Shown here piece after piece: positions 1 through 12,790 of a stretch of DNA of 64,000 nucleotides. How positions within the stretch are numbered: the stretch's first letter is position 1; every line of letters begins with the position of its first letter. This stretch comes from Carallia brachiata (taxonomy: Eukaryota; Streptophyta; Magnoliopsida; Malpighiales; Rhizophoraceae): positions 9,937,534 through 10,001,533 of the forward strand of contig JADCRB010000040.1 in the NCBI GenBank assembly GCA_021464245.1, written 5' to 3'. Made by a program: the position numbers and the translations under genes. The notes under the pieces are model-generated. The model had not been told where the DNA came from, ran no database searches, and saw only the letters and a program-made list of their open reading frames with translations.

Positions 1-429
1 CTCATCCACAACAAGAAAAGAATAATAATTATTCTTACACAGACCAACCAATTCGGTCAAGTAGAACCTAGTATCATCGTACATTCGACCGCGAGCTAGT
101 ATGTGAATGAGCTTACAGTAAGACTTGATATTGGGTCTGAAATTCTGCTGTCTGGAGGCCAATCTGAAGAAATTTAAACAGGCTTCGGGGTTTAACTTGA
201 GTTTCTGAAGCACGGAGTCGAGAAGGTGATCGGAGAAACTGAAATTGAGGTCGGCGACGGCACTGTAACGGCCGAGGGCGAGGAGGCGGGAGATGCGGTG
301 GAGGAGTTCGGGTCGGGTCAGCTTGGATTCGTGGTGGGGCTTCCAGTGGAAGGAATGGCCCGGGCGGCGGGGAAGAAGTAGAAGTGTCCTAATCCTAGGC
401 GAAGGGATGGAATAGTACCTCCTGAACAT
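1..429 (-). CDS. Pentatricopeptide repeat (PPR) protein, N-terminal part, truncated by window edge
   Basis: Reading the minus strand from the ATG at 427-429 gives 143 uninterrupted codons to the window edge, so the 3' part of the gene lies outside. The protein begins MFRRYYSIPSPRIRTLLLLP, an Arg/Leu/Ser-rich start without acidic residues that looks like a mitochondrial presequence. It continues with a stretch containing LDSVLQKLKLNPEACLNFFR and FRPNIKSYCKLIHILAR. This is the typical entry of P-class plant PPR proteins, in which a helical lead-in (AL.FF..A..Q..F.P....Y..+IHIL) precedes the first 35-residue repeats. Such proteins bind organellar RNA and act in its processing, editing or translation. 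I recall a similar N-terminus in Arabidopsis At1g19290, but this is from memory only. The region is GC-richer (codon third position) than its surroundings, as expected for a real exon. Family assignment is firm; the target RNA is unknown. Confidence 0.85.
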   Translation of the reverse strand, partial: MFRRYYSIPSPRIRTLLLLPRRPGHSFHWKPHHESKLTRPELLHRISRLLALGRYSAVADLNFSFSDHLLDSVLQKLKLNPEACLNFFRLASRQQNFRPNIKSYCKLIHILARGRMYDDTRFYLTELVGLCKNNYYSFLVVDE

Positions 430-1520
430 TGGACAACCTCTTCTTAAGGACAAGACGTTACCATCCTAGTCAATTGTCGTGTTTTATTGCAGGTAGTTAG
501 ATGAATTTAGTAGAACTAGTTAATAGGTTTATAGTTTGGGGCATGAATTTGCGTTCTATTGGCAGTCTGGCCAGTTAAGAGGAATTAGCGGAGAAAAGTT
601 ACAATTACGGACGAGGGTGGGCTGAAGGAAATCCTATCTGGAAGTCGACAACGAGAGCACGACGACGGGATGCAGTTGTTAAAGGTAAATTATAACTGGG
701 AGGCGACACTGGTATTGCAAGGGCGCTAGCAGCAGACGGGTTTAGGCAATTTCAAGTGCTGGGTATTTTCAGCGAGCGTTTGCCTGGAAAAAAAATACCA
801 ATGGAATTTGAGCAAGTATGTCCAAAAAATGATTCAGTTGACTAAAAGGGTTTTGGGAAATGCTTTAAACTACCAAACGTATTGCAAATATAATGTAATA
901 TGTATTGTTATGGGCTTGTAGTTGGCACAGAATAGTAAAAATGTGACAGAAGACGGCATGATTTATAAGTTGAACTTAGGTGATCTATTGATGAGGATGA
1001 TGTAAGTTGGGCGAAACTAAGTGGAGGCCTTATCTCCAATTAGGGCTGCCTGTATTGGACCCTACCTCGATGAAGTTAGGCAAGTAAAAGGAGAAAAGAA
1101 TTCCTATGCACTTGTTTTTATTCGGTATGGTATAATTAGGTAAGTCTCTGTACAAGTTCATGCGTTAAAATATGCAGTATTGAAGCCCATGGGCCATAGA
1201 TTTGTTACTGGGAATACTAGTAGTTATAAGGTTAATAAACAGAAAACTGTCGGATTGTTTTTTAAAATTTCTTTAGAACAATCGCAGGGGTAAAGAATTG
1301 CGGATTGGTACTGTATATGCGTAAACAGGCTACAAATTTGGAAAAGCAAAGTGAAACAGATATAATAACCATATGCAGAAGCATGTGGCCCTAGAGCAAT
1401 GTATGTGCAAATCGCTCAAAAAAATGGAAGTGTGGTTCAAATGAACAAAATTAGAATGGGTGATGAAACATTCATCTAAATTAAGGTACTATCATAAATT
1501 TGTAGGCAGCAGTAGGGAAC
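430..1520. other. Intergenic / decayed sequence between PPR gene and Ulp1-type relic
   Basis: This is the upstream region of the minus-strand PPR gene. A plus-strand reading frame at 579-842 is open for about 87 codons except for one TAA at 693-695, and reads like coding sequence (for example NYGRGWAEGNPIWKS and FQVLGIFSERLPGKKIPMEF). I do not recognise it. It may be an upstream exon of the transposon-like relic that follows. No intact gene was seen in the rest. Confidence 0.4.
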
Positions 1521-3110
1521 ATGGCCTTGACGTCATCAAGTAATGAGGAAAATGATAATTTTCGAAAGGAAACAGATGACTTGGACGAAGGGCAAAAGTG
1601 AAGGAAAGAGTGTGAGGTTGAGGCAAAGGCATGAAGCTAATAGTAAGGTAAATGGGTCAAAATGTAGTTGAAGGCATGCTTAGCACTTAGGTAAAATTGT
1701 TGACAATAAGCACCCAAGTTCTTTGTTTGCAAGTTGTTTATTATTCTAGATGTGTTTCGCAACAAATAATGAGCGTTGTAAAATAGATGGAGAGTAGGTA
1801 TCATGTAATCGACCTAATTAGAGAAATGAGGTTTGAGTCCTTTTGTCGTGTGAATTGTGGGAACATGCTAAAAAAGTTTATCATACAGCTTTTGGACCAC
1901 TTTGATCAAATGACTTGCAAGTTGTTTGTTCATGGAGAGAGGTTGAATATCAGTAATGAAGATGTAGTTAGATTGATGGTTGTGCCATGCAGGCAAGAGC
2001 CAGTTCTAACACATATTTAGGTTTTGCCAAAGGTTTTGAAAGTGTATTCGAAGACACTATGGGGAAGGCAAAGAAGCATAACTTTTAGGCCCTTAGGTCA
2101 ATTTTGAAAAATAGTTTGGATGAAGTAATATTCAAGCAAGCATTCCTGTTGCTTGCCCTTGGTTTAGTATTGTGCCCCACGTCTTCTTACACTCTGTTTT
2201 CCAAGCTCTATTGTGCCATGGTTGATGTCTCTGATCCCAAGAGGTATAATCGGGGTGAGTTTGCTTTGATTTGGTTATGTGATGAAGTGAGATAGTTTAG
2301 ATTGCGAAAAAGAGGATATATGGCTGGTGTTGGGAAGAGTAATGTTGGTGGTTGTATGCTCTTTTTGCAGGTAAGTGGTTTCAGGATGTCGTAACAACCA
2401 ACAAGTGTTTTGCTTACAAGTAAATAGGATATTTGTGGTTTAGTAGTAGATATTCTATTTTTAGCGACTTCTGTTCAAAGACTTTGAGCAAAGACTGGAA
2501 AATGTACATCCGCTTGAGTTTTGGGACACAACTCAGGTTCAGAGGAGGGTTTGCATGGAGCGACAGTATGTGAAAGTACATCCAACTAAGGTAAATAATT
2601 AATAGATACATTTAATTGCTTGTTGGTTCTTTATGGTATGATATGATGGTTTTTTCTAGTCTTGCAACATATGTAATTTTTGTTCATGTATGATTTTTTA
2701 AAGAATTGAGTTGTGGTTAACCCACACGTCAATTTCTTCAGGCGATAGGTTTACATTGGCGCAAATGGGAAGCAGGACGAAAAAAAGATGCTTATGAAAG
2801 AATGCGAGCAACCGGTACAAGTAAAATTCTATATACATTGCTCGTGCTATAAGAGCTACTGCATTGGCATACAAAGTTGCAATATTAAGACAATTTGCAG
2901 AGTTTTGGTGAATTGCAAAATTTGGCTCTAAAATTAATGGTGAAGCACATTTTTTCTTTCACAAAAGATTTTGAAAGAAATGTGAAGCAGAGGATAGATG
3001 ATAAAATGGTTGCAATGTCGCAGCCTATAGATGACAATGACAACGAACGCACTTGTGAAAGTTTTTGTGCAATGAAGAGGAAAAGATGCATCCGTAGTGT
3101 CCATATCTAA
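1521..3110 (+). pseudogene. Relic of a plant Ulp1-protease-associated transposon gene (N-terminal domain)
   Basis: Blocks of clear coding sequence with splice sites resemble the conserved N-terminal domain of plant MULE/CACTA-associated Ulp1-type proteins. In this domain, a segment on a protein's 'region outside which the plant part lies' is followed by FLLLALGLVLCPTSS, a YNRGEFALIWLCDEVR-like block and a GGCMLFLQ block. Blocks seen: 1521-1598 (acidic start MALTSSSNEENDNFRKETDD, then TGA); 1787-2017; 2089-2370 with an in-frame TAG at 2293-2295; 2465-2590; 2742-2814; 2890-3110 ending in TAA. From 2296 on, the exons join in phase through donors at 2371, 2591 and 2815 and acceptors at 2464, 2741 and 2889. 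The block at 1787-2017 is in another frame and ends in TAG, so the gene is broken. No protease domain follows. Family resemblance is from memory of the conserved motifs; the exact superfamily needs a profile search. Confidence 0.65.
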
Positions 3111-5839
3111 AATCCTTGTTAGGATTTATGGAAATGTTTATGAGCATCGCTAGGATATCTAACCAACATGACTGCAAGCAGCCATAAATATAGCTTAGTG
3201 TATTGCATGCAAATATATATTCTTTATTTCCAATGACCCTGAAACTTAATGTTGTATTCAGCTTTTTTTAATATCGTACAAAGATTTGCGCTCTAGTTTA
3301 AAACTCGAACGATTTTTTTTTTTTTTTTGAGAACTAAAACTTGAATGATTAATTAGTATGGTTACCAGTTAAGCTGGTAAAATACAATGACATTACTATG
3401 ATATTTAGCATAGTTTTATATAAAGATAGTATATAAATATATTAGACCCTTGCAATATCATTTACCAAAGGTGCATTCCACAATCGGATAGAAGATGGAC
3501 GTGGTTAATCTAGTTGAACCAGCGCCAATCTCAAAATGATATTGAGAAAAATAGAGGGCATCCAATGTGAGAAATTTGCTATACTGAGAAAAAATAGAAG
3601 TCGTCTGTAATATTAACACTCATTACTTATTGGTTGATACAATCGATTCATCTGACTATTAAAATACTTTTTCTCATATAAATTTTCCAATTATTTGAGA
3701 GCTTTTGTTGGAGTTTTCGTTAGCAATAAGACCCTGACCCAATTTCTTTTTTTTTTTTTTCGTTTCTTATCTCTATTGAAACAAAAAAAAAAAAAACATA
3801 AGACCCTAGCCCATAAAACATGGTCCAGTGAGTATTCACTGTGAAAGCCTAGTGATTTAAAAAAAATTAGAATTTCGTGCTTTCACAGTAAAACATTCTA
3901 AAAATTATTCAATTTATGTATCGAGGAAGTATCTGACATAATTTGGGCTCCAAGTCATTTTTGTAAATCACTTGTAAGTTTATTGTGGATAACCATTAAT
4001 TTGTTTTTCGACTTTTGCTAAAAATAAGAATCGTATTAATCATGTAAAGCAGACGGTGGCACTTGGTACTAGTTACGTTGAATGGTAAGTTCCATTACAA
4101 AAAGCTAGATAAGTGAGCTTTTATAATAGGAACCCCAACTATTAATTGCAGTCTAATTTTATAAAAAAGTGGGATCACACTAAAACATAGTGCCTAGTTT
4201 GGGTCGGCCTAATACGAAGCACGACTGTCCCTTTCTCCTGCATTAAGTATTTGGCAAACCTTTCTATCCGAGTCAACCACCTCAACGACCATTTCCCAAA
4301 TTTCATGACAATGTACCTACGTATCCATTACGAAGGCAAGGATAGGGTAGTAGGTCGACAATTTTAATAAGGTTCTCGTCAATTTCATGAAGAGTAGTGG
4401 TTATTTTCTTGAGTTCTATTTCAATAGTTCTGACAATGGACATAGAGACTTGGGTAGGGGCATTTGTTGGTGGGGATTGTGCTCAGAAAATGCCAACCCC
4501 TACAAGGGCTTGGTTGAAGTCGTCATTTAGTGGTCGTTCCATGACAGATCTTGCTTGGCTGGCATAATTTATAACATAGTTGTACTAAGTTAATGACAAA
4601 TTTCGACAATATTTACGAAACAAGGGAGATGAACGACTAAAATTGTGATGAACTTACTAGCGTCACCAGAACTTGCCATTGCGTGGTTACCAAAAATTAA
4701 ACTGAAAGTAAAGAAGAAAAAGTGAGTAGAAAGGAAGACAACTAGATTGACTTTATAGAGGCAGATTTTAAATAAACTAACCAGGAAAGAGGCTTATAAT
4801 GGGTGTGATTCGTTGTTACTTGAAGAGTTGAAAAACGTCGTAGTTTTAAAGTCCAACAAATTAATGGACATGATGTACTCCTAACAACTAATAACCTAGC
4901 TATTTTATGCAGTCCTACAAATGGGGGGCTTGGGTAGGGGTCAAATATGCCCTAGTGTTGGATTATATGTGACAATACAACCCATATGGCATGCCATCCA
5001 ACCAAAAAAATTCGTTATGTCACTTACGTGAAAAGAAGTCTAACATCATCGTTCCTCTTTAAGTTGCTTCTAAAAATTAAAATTAATTTGAGCGTTCGAA
5101 TTTGCTTGGGAAAATTTAAATATTTTGTAGGGGATGTAGCAATTTTACCTCAATTTCAAATAAGATAATTATTATTGGGCCGACCAAAGTATCTCAATGT
5201 CGACCTGATTAAATACCTAGCCAATAAAATATTAATAAAATTTAGGGATAAGAAAATCACTCGATTCTGGTTATACTGGCTAACAAAAGTTGGGTTCATT
5301 AACAAACGAAGAAAATAAGAAAAAGCCATGAACTAGATAAGTGAATAACGAACCCTTGTAATGATGAGTTTATATTGGTTATATATATTGGTAAGTCAAT
5401 AAGAAAACATCTTCTATTAATATATATATTGCATGGTGCAAAAATCCTAATCTAAATGGATAAGTTTATCTTTGATTCTTATAAGGATATAGTCTATAGT
5501 ATAATTTTGTTAATTCCCTCACAGTGGACTCAAGTTGTGCACAACGTTGACTTTGGTTATGTCCCATTGAAAATATTGACGAAGTCTTCCCTTTAATTCT
5601 ACTTTGACTATAAAGTTCTGTACACAATAATCAAATTGTTGAGTAAAAGAAAATAATGAAACTTTATAACGAATAATTTCTCGATTTCTTTTTGGTAGCA
5701 ATCACATAAAGATTAAGAACCTCTCTTCAATTTATCTACTATTGACATAACATAGATTCTCACTAAAAATATTACTTAATAAATAAAAAATTATGCATAC
5801 AAAAGACGAACTACCAATTGAAATTCACAACTAATTTAT
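3111..5839. other. AT-rich intergenic DNA without recognisable intact gene
   Basis: The stretch holds poly-T/poly-A runs (for example near 3310-3330, 3746-3760 and 3782-3797). One minus-strand frame is listed separately (4303-4542). No LTR matching the copia relic downstream was seen, so that element appears truncated at its 5' end. Nothing else could be supported. Confidence 0.5.
4303..4542 (-). pseudogene. Possible decayed coding exon of unknown family
   Basis: The minus strand from ATG at 4540-4542 reads MERPLNDDFNQALVGVGIF, then one TGA, then about 60 further open codons to TGA at 4303-4305. The open part includes amphipathic helical sequence such as IEIELKKITTTLHEIDENL. Composition looks like protein rather than random AT-rich DNA, and there is only one internal stop in 80 codons. 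I do not recognise the family. It could be a fragment of a transposon protein, since both neighbours are transposon relics. Confidence is low. Confidence 0.25.
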
Positions 5840-6918
5840 GTGAACTACCAAAAAATTGAAAATTTTGATTCTGCGATATTGTCTTATGGTTTTAGGCACA
5901 ATAGTGCTGATAAATGCATATATTTGAAGTTTACAAAAAGTTTTGGTGTGATTATATGCCTTTATGTTGATGATCTACATATTGTTGGAACCAATATGGA
6001 AGGAGTAAATCAAACAAAGAAGCATTTAACTTCAAACTTCAAAATGAAGGATTTAAATGAAATTGATACTATTTTGGGTATCAAAATTAAAAAACATAGT
6101 GGGGTTTTTTACATTGACTCAATCTCATTATATAGAGAAAGTGTTTATTAAATTCAATCATTTGAAGATTAAAGAAGCGAATACCCTATTTGATGCATCA
6201 CAAAAATTGAATGTAAATTCTAGAAGGTCGATTGCTCAATTGGAGTATACTAGTGTAATTGGTAACTTAATATACGCTATGAATTGCACTAGGCTAGATA
6301 TTGCTTTTGCAGTTTGTAAACTTTTTAGATATACAATCAATCCTAGTACAGAATATTGGATTGCAATAGTAAGTCCTTGGATGTCTAAAAAGAACGATCA
6401 ATTTAGGATTATTTTATATTAATTTTCCTGCAGCACTAGAAGGATATACAGATGCTAGTTGGATAACTAATATTAGTGATAATAAATCTATGTCTGGATG
6501 GGTTTTTACCATAGTAGGAGGCGCTGTTTCATGGGCTTCTAAGAAGTAGACATGTATAACTCATTCTACTATGGAATTAGAGTTTGTAGCGTTAGCTTAT
6601 ACATGTAAAGAAGTAGAATGATTGAGGAATCTATTACTTAATATTAAGTTGTGGCCACAGCCAATTTCAGCCATCTCTTTGCACTGTGATAGTGAAGCAA
6701 CAATGTCTAGAGTTTTAAGTAAAATCTACAACGGTAAATCTAAACATATTGTCTTGAGACATGAATATGTAAGACAAATATTGTTTGAAAGTGTTGTCAC
6801 AATTGTGTATGTATGGTCCTGTAAAAATTTAGCTGATCCTTTCACAAAAGGTCTCTCGAGAGATATGATCATGACAACATCAAAAGGAATAGGACTAAAA
6901 CCATTTAATAGCAACTAA
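5840..6918 (+). pseudogene. Ty1/copia retrotransposon reverse transcriptase - RNase H relic (5'-truncated)
   Basis: Three reading frames in succession carry the C-terminal half of a copia polyprotein. Frame 2 (5840-6151) holds the reverse transcriptase core with the catalytic YVDD motif in ICLYVDDLHIVG and NFKMKDL. Frame 3 (about 6110-6422) continues with HYIEKV, YTSVIGNLIYAMNCTRLDIAF and ends early. Frame 1 (about 6425-6918) carries the RNase H part with GYTDASW, SGWVFTI, the DSEA motif and the typical end LADPFTKGLSRD. Two frameshifts and two in-frame TAG codons (near 6547 and 6618) show that it is dead. Gag, protease and integrase are absent. The 3' LTR lies 500 bases downstream, giving the order expected for a Ty1/copia element in which RT-RNase H is last. 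Confidence 0.92.
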
Positions 6919-7422
6919 TAATGAGAATCTAACCTTTACTAACTCAATAGTTAATTAAAGGTTCAATGAGTAGTAATAAGTTATTGATTCATTGCGGTAA
7001 CATTAGATTGATATGAGAAATAAATAATTCATATTCAATGCAAAAAAGATTTGAGGATGAGTGATACTCTTAATGAAGTTGGACTCACATAAAATATAAA
7101 ACTTCACTTAAATGAATATAAGAAGTAGAGTCGCTTCTAACAAAAGTTTGACGGTTTAACTTTGTAAATGTCATAAAATCAAGATGGTAGCACAAGGCCA
7201 TAGACATGTTGTATAATACAGAGAATTTCTTATTATGCAGAGAAGGACACATGTATAGCATTTTCTGATTTTAACATATAAGAATCTTAGTTTAAGTGTA
7301 TATCACACCATTGATTTTGTTAAAGTCTTGAAATACTAACACTAATAAAATGTTTAATTTGAAAGACACCTTTTATATGCGTGAGTCTTGTAACAAACAA
7401 TGTAGCTATCTAAGTAGGAGAT

Positions 7423-7970
7423 TGTTGAAAAATATATCAATTGGTAACTATATCAGTTTGTTTTAAAACAAAAAAAATAAATTACAGTTGCAATTAAAGA
7501 GGTGTAATTTTCGTGAAAGATGAGTGACCCTTTATGGGAAGACATGACCCTTCATAGGAAGACATGATCCTTTATAGGTAGAGTTGTGTCTGTTCATGGG
7601 AAGAGACTTGGTCCTTTGGCAAAAGTTGTAATTATTTAGACAAGAGTTGCAATTCTTCAGGAAAAAGTTAATTGGTGACTATCCAAAGTCTATAAATAGG
7701 ATGCTTCTTTTACCCAATTGTCATTAATTTTGTTTAACATATTCTTTCTTCTTAAAAGTTTTTTTTTGCTTATCCTTGGAGAAATTCTTATTAGGGGGTA
7801 TAGAGGAATTGCTGCCTATAAACCTAAGGCTTTATAAATCTTGATGTGATTCGTTATAAACCATGCAGCAATTTGAGAGGAGACGAACATCGCTTCAAAG
7901 ACAATGATTATTCACGATACAAAACTTACCTGATTCTTACTCTCTTTTCCTAGCAATTCATTGCCGTGAC
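7423..7970 (+). mobile_element. 3' LTR of the copia relic (right boundary approximate)
   Basis: About 500 bases after the RNase H stop, a purine-rich tract (AGTAGGAGA at 7413-7421) is followed by TGTTGAAAAATA, the expected polypurine tract / LTR start of copia elements. Inside lies a TATA box (TATAAATAG, 7691-7699), consistent with an LTR promoter. Shortly before it are three variants of a motif of the form GACCCTT(T/C)ATGGGAAGACATGA around 7525-7600, possibly repeated regulatory sites. The 3' boundary is set only loosely, at about 7970, where the T-rich region gives way to unrelated sequence. No partner 5' LTR was found upstream. Confidence 0.6.
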
Positions 7971-8352
7971 TTCTCATATATTAATGTGACATATGGCAAG
8001 TCTACCCACTGCGGCAAGTGAGCGTAAAAATAAAAGTTCATGTCAGGGTACATAATGTTTCCCTTATGGTTGCCCAAAGTTGATGCCCCTTTCTTTTACC
8101 TTAACACCACTAGGCAGAACCTAAGATGATCTGGTTTTCTAATCAACATGATTTGAGATGCGATTTGTGGGGTATATAGAGGCCCCCATTTTAATTATGC
8201 ATTGCTATCTAAAGGCTTGCTGAAACATGCATCATCTGATGTGCTTTACCACCCTCATTGTGCTATTGAGTTTTAGAAAGTGGTCAACCCCCTATTTATT
8301 GAGAGAAAGAAATCTATGAACAATTAAAGTGAGTTAGAGTGCTCCCCAAGCT

Positions 8353-9905
8353 TTTCCTAACTGCATCTAAATTCTTCACAAAAAATCACAGGGCAACTAG
8401 GTAGTTATTTGGGGTTCATGATGAGAAGCATTTGGAACTTTTGGTGAATATTATGAATGACATGTAGTATTTGAGTCTTTGCGATCCTTAGTAATGGACT
8501 ACTTACTAGGTTTGACCCTTTGGTTTATGACTTGTCTATTGGCACAGCAGGTATTTGCAACGCTTAAAAGCCTTGTGATGTCCTTATATAGTTACATAAT
8601 TAAGTTCTATTCTAACCCATAAACTATTATGAATTAGATGTGAAATTTTGGTTGTTGTCGATACACATCCCCTCTTAATTATCAATATAACATGTGGACA
8701 TGTCGTCTCACTCATTTGAATCAATGCATACTTTAGCTAGTTTCAGTTCTTTGCCCCTTGCCCTTTGAATTTTATATATTGTTTGACTCATTTCAATTTA
8801 TGCATTTGCCAAGGGAGCTAATTCACTTAATGGTTTCAGTAAAAAAGCATAGGTAAGAAATAACTGTTAGAAAATAATCAAACAATTTCATATTCAAGTC
8901 TGCAATACAATATAAGTTACATAATATTGAAACAAACTAAATTAAAGAGGATAGGATATCGTATTTGAAGGGTGCAAATGCACTATTCTTAAGGATTGAT
9001 TCGCACCTCCATAGACAAGTAGTCCTATTGCTTTAGGCTCTTGCAGCTATCCTCCCAAATAGTTATTTGGGGTTCATGATGAGAAGCAATTGGAGCTTTT
9101 GGTGAATGTTATGAATGTCATGTAGTATTTAAGTCTTTGCAATCCCTAGTTAAGGACTACTTACTATGTTTGACCCTTTGGTTTATACTTTGTATATTAG
9201 TGTAGCAGGTATTCCTAACTGCATATAAATTCTTGAATAAAAATCAAGGGACAACTAGACGGTTATTTAAGGTTCATGATGAGAAGCTATTGGAGCTTTT
9301 GGTGAATATTATGAATGATATACAGTATTTGTGATCCCTAGTTAAGGACTACTTACTATGTTTGACCCTTTGGTTTATGACTTGTATGTGGGTACAACAG
9401 GTATTTGTAGAGAGCTTAAAAGACTTGTGATGTCTTTATGTAGTTAAGTAATTAAGTTCCATTCTATCCCATAAACTATTATGAATTAGAAGTGAAATTT
9501 TAGTTGTTGTCAATACACATCATTCTCTTAATTATCAATGTAACATGTGGAAATGTTGTTTGACTCATTTGAATTAATGCATACTTTAGCTAGTTTCAGT
9601 TCTTTGCCCCTTACCCTTTGAATTTTATATATTGTTTGACTCATTTCAATTTATGCATTTGCCAAGGGGACTAATTCACTTAATGGTTTTAGTAAAAAAT
9701 CATAGATAAGAAATATCTATTGGAAAATAATCAAATAATTTTATATTCAAATTTGCAATACAACATAAATTACATAATGTTGAAACAAAATAAATTAAAG
9801 AGGAAAGGATATTATAGCTGAAGCGTACAAATGTATTGTTCTTAAGGATAGATTCGCGCCCCCGCAGACAAGCAGTCTCAGTGCTTTAGGCTCTAACGGC
9901 TATCC
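8353..9905. repeat. Complex tandem duplication flanking the downstream LTR element
   Basis: A segment starting at 8353 (TTCCTAACTGCATCTAAATT...) and running to 9055 recurs from 9212 onward with an offset of about 855-860 bases. A truncated third copy of its first part (GGTTCATGATGAGAAGC...TTTGACCCTTTGG) sits between them at 9056-9211. The first copy ends inside an LTR: 8865-9055 matches the first 190 bases of the LTR that begins at 9718. The duplication therefore included part of the retroelement and happened after its insertion. Copies differ by scattered substitutions and small indels, so the event is not recent. No coding potential was seen. Confidence 0.8.
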
Positions 9906-10255
9906 TGCTAAGATATAACAGATCATTTTACTCATATGCACTTCAAATAGTGATGTCACATAAACAACTTCTCTTCTAATTTATCCAACATTATAGGTCT
10001 TTCTAATGGACTGTAACTATCATCTTTCATGTTGTTTTTTAATCAACTCAATATGAAGCAAAAGGCTCTTTTTATATTGGTTTTGGTTTAATGATATATA
10101 AAGTGATATAATGTAGTAAGAGGTCACTGCTCATAATGGCTAATGAACTAAATACACATTGAGATATATTATGGCTAATAGTCCAATGGACGAATATGAC
10201 TGGTTGACTAAAAATAATATGGCAATTAGCCTTTAAAATACATTAATTTCTTACA
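9718..10255 (-). repeat. 3' LTR of the minus-strand element
   Basis: It is 538 bp and similar along its whole length to 14798-15331. On the minus strand it starts TGTAAGAAATTAATG next to the polypurine tract at 10256-10268. It also carries the TATA-like ATATAAAAAGAGC. Confidence 0.8.
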
Positions 10256-12790
10256 ATTCCCTACTATTTTAAAAAGCTAATTTGCTAGATTAATCAAGGA
10301 GAACATAACACATCATTTTGGTGCCTTTTGGGTTATGAATCAAAAACTAGAAGCACAAACTTTGATATTCAGAAGTATGAAGAAATAAAAATTTTCATAA
10401 ATCATAATTTTTTTATGAATAACAGTGAACTTGTCACTATATATATGCTCTAAAATCATACTATTTATCGTTGTTTAGGGCTATTAAGCCTTACGTTCAC
10501 TTAGCTTATTTTCACGAGAACTCTAAAGATTTTACCTAAGATCTGACAGGAATAGCCCCACTCCACTCTAATATAGTTGATTTTATCAAGTATATATTCC
10601 AATAGCACACCACCCATAAGGGCTATAGAATTCATTAAGAGTATTACTTAATCTCAAATATTGGAATTTTTCATCCTATCCAACCATAAAAAGACTTACA
10701 ATTTTGATAGCACACACAAGGTCAATCAATGACTAGTTATTACCTAAATGAATTTATTTCAAGAGATCTTCTATCACATAGGTTGGGTTCCCATTATTCT
10801 TGACTATCCTCTTTAGGCATATGTTTCAATCTCCTCGATGTATTTTCCATTACGATTTTTCTGTTGAATCAATGAGAAGATCAATCAATTCCATCTCTAA
10901 CCGAAAAATAGGTGATCACTTTATCTCTCAATAGTTTTTTTTTTCCAACTCATGAGTTAGATAAATATGTCTACTCTTTTAATTATTCCACTTGCTTTTG
11001 ATATGAGCAATATGGGCTTGACTTATACAGACCATTGACAATCATAATGTCAGTTTTACACAAAATAGAATATTAATTCTTAGTTAATTTTAGCCAATTT
11101 GCCTTTACATTAGCCATCTCTTAGGCTAAACACTTAAAATCTATGGTGGACCAAGTAATAGTCATTTACTTATTAGGTTTTTAAGCCACTGCTTCACCTA
11201 TAAAGGTGAACTCAAATCCATTTGATAGATTTTATCTCATTTAAATCAAAAAATTCAACTATCATTGTTATACTCTTTCAGTATAGCGGATAATCCATTA
11301 TAAAATATATTTTAATCCACGGTACTTCTCAAATATTTTGATGTTTCAAAACAGTCACAACTAATACTTTTGCCAACTACAAAAGTCACAAAAAGTTAGA
11401 AACATTAATAAAATTATCACCATTACTCTTTTGGTGGAACAAGGCATAAATATAAAAATGAGCAAGCTAATCGATTTTGTCTAACCAAGACACCACAAGA
11501 TTCTCATTTCAAACACCTAGTACCTCACATACTCAAAACCAACCAACACATTTATGGAAAGCTAGATATAAATTATACAAGTTAAAGTCTATTTTCCACT
11601 TTATAGCAAAGATAGATAGTATGGACAGATTAGTATCATTCTATAAAGAAAAATATTTTTCATTGCCCCTTCAAATTAGACAAAGACATTCTTACAATTA
11701 TATGTTGTCACGAGCTTTTATATAAGCAAGGTAAAAGACTTTTTTTGTTTTTCTTCCCTTAAAGGATATAGCTCATATATTTAATGCTACAAATCAAAAA
11801 TTATGTGCATAATCTTTACAATCATTCGCTACTTGATTGTGTTACTCAAAATAGCATAGTATAAAATTATAAACTTGTTTCTATACCCATTAAATATGTC
11901 AAATAATAAATGGATAAAAACCTATTTTTTTCCCCTTATCATGCAAACAAACTTATAGTTATTGTGGCACACAATTCTTGGCATTCTTTGACTTAAGCTA
12001 GAGACATTTTGCAAATACGTTTGCTAATAAACCTTCGAATCTGTAAGACTTTCTTGAGGTTATTGAGAATTCTTTTGGTCAACATATCCCAGAATATCAA
12101 GTAACATAAATATTATATAAAAAGATGCTCATATCTACAATAATTTACTGATAATAAATGGACCATATGACAACAAGTTTTTTTCTTTTTCCTTTCCTCT
12201 TGGGATACTACAATTTTCCTTTTGAGTTGTTGTATGTGTACCATAAGATTATCACAATAACATGGAAAATAGTATTTGTAAAGCTAAAAAATTTCATACC
12301 TCTAAGAACTATCAACCACTTTCTATAGAAAGATTATGTGGTGTAAAAACTGTCTACAGACAAAGAACATCTTACTAAGAATATAATATTGCTCAGACTT
12401 CCGTTTGGACCATTCTCCACAATGCATTGAAGAGCTATATATTTTAAAACACGCAATGGAACACTGGCACACATATTGACAATGTCAAATATTTTCTCAA
12501 TGATATAAATGATCCACAACAAGGTCTACTTATAAGAATGTCTCAAAAAAAAAGAAAAGGCTGTTTAAAAAATTTTATGAAGAGCTTGACAATGCGATCT
12601 ATTAACAGCCTCATGCAGTTTATGTTATATATTGACAAATCAATATAGTAGCATTGCAGGAAATATTTAGTACAATAGAAAGTAGAAAAAAAAATGTCTT
12701 TCCTACTTACTACATTCTAAAGCTATATCCTCTTGTATGCATTTTATAAAGAAATTCTCATATCTCAGAAAAGAAGTCATTGAAATGACA

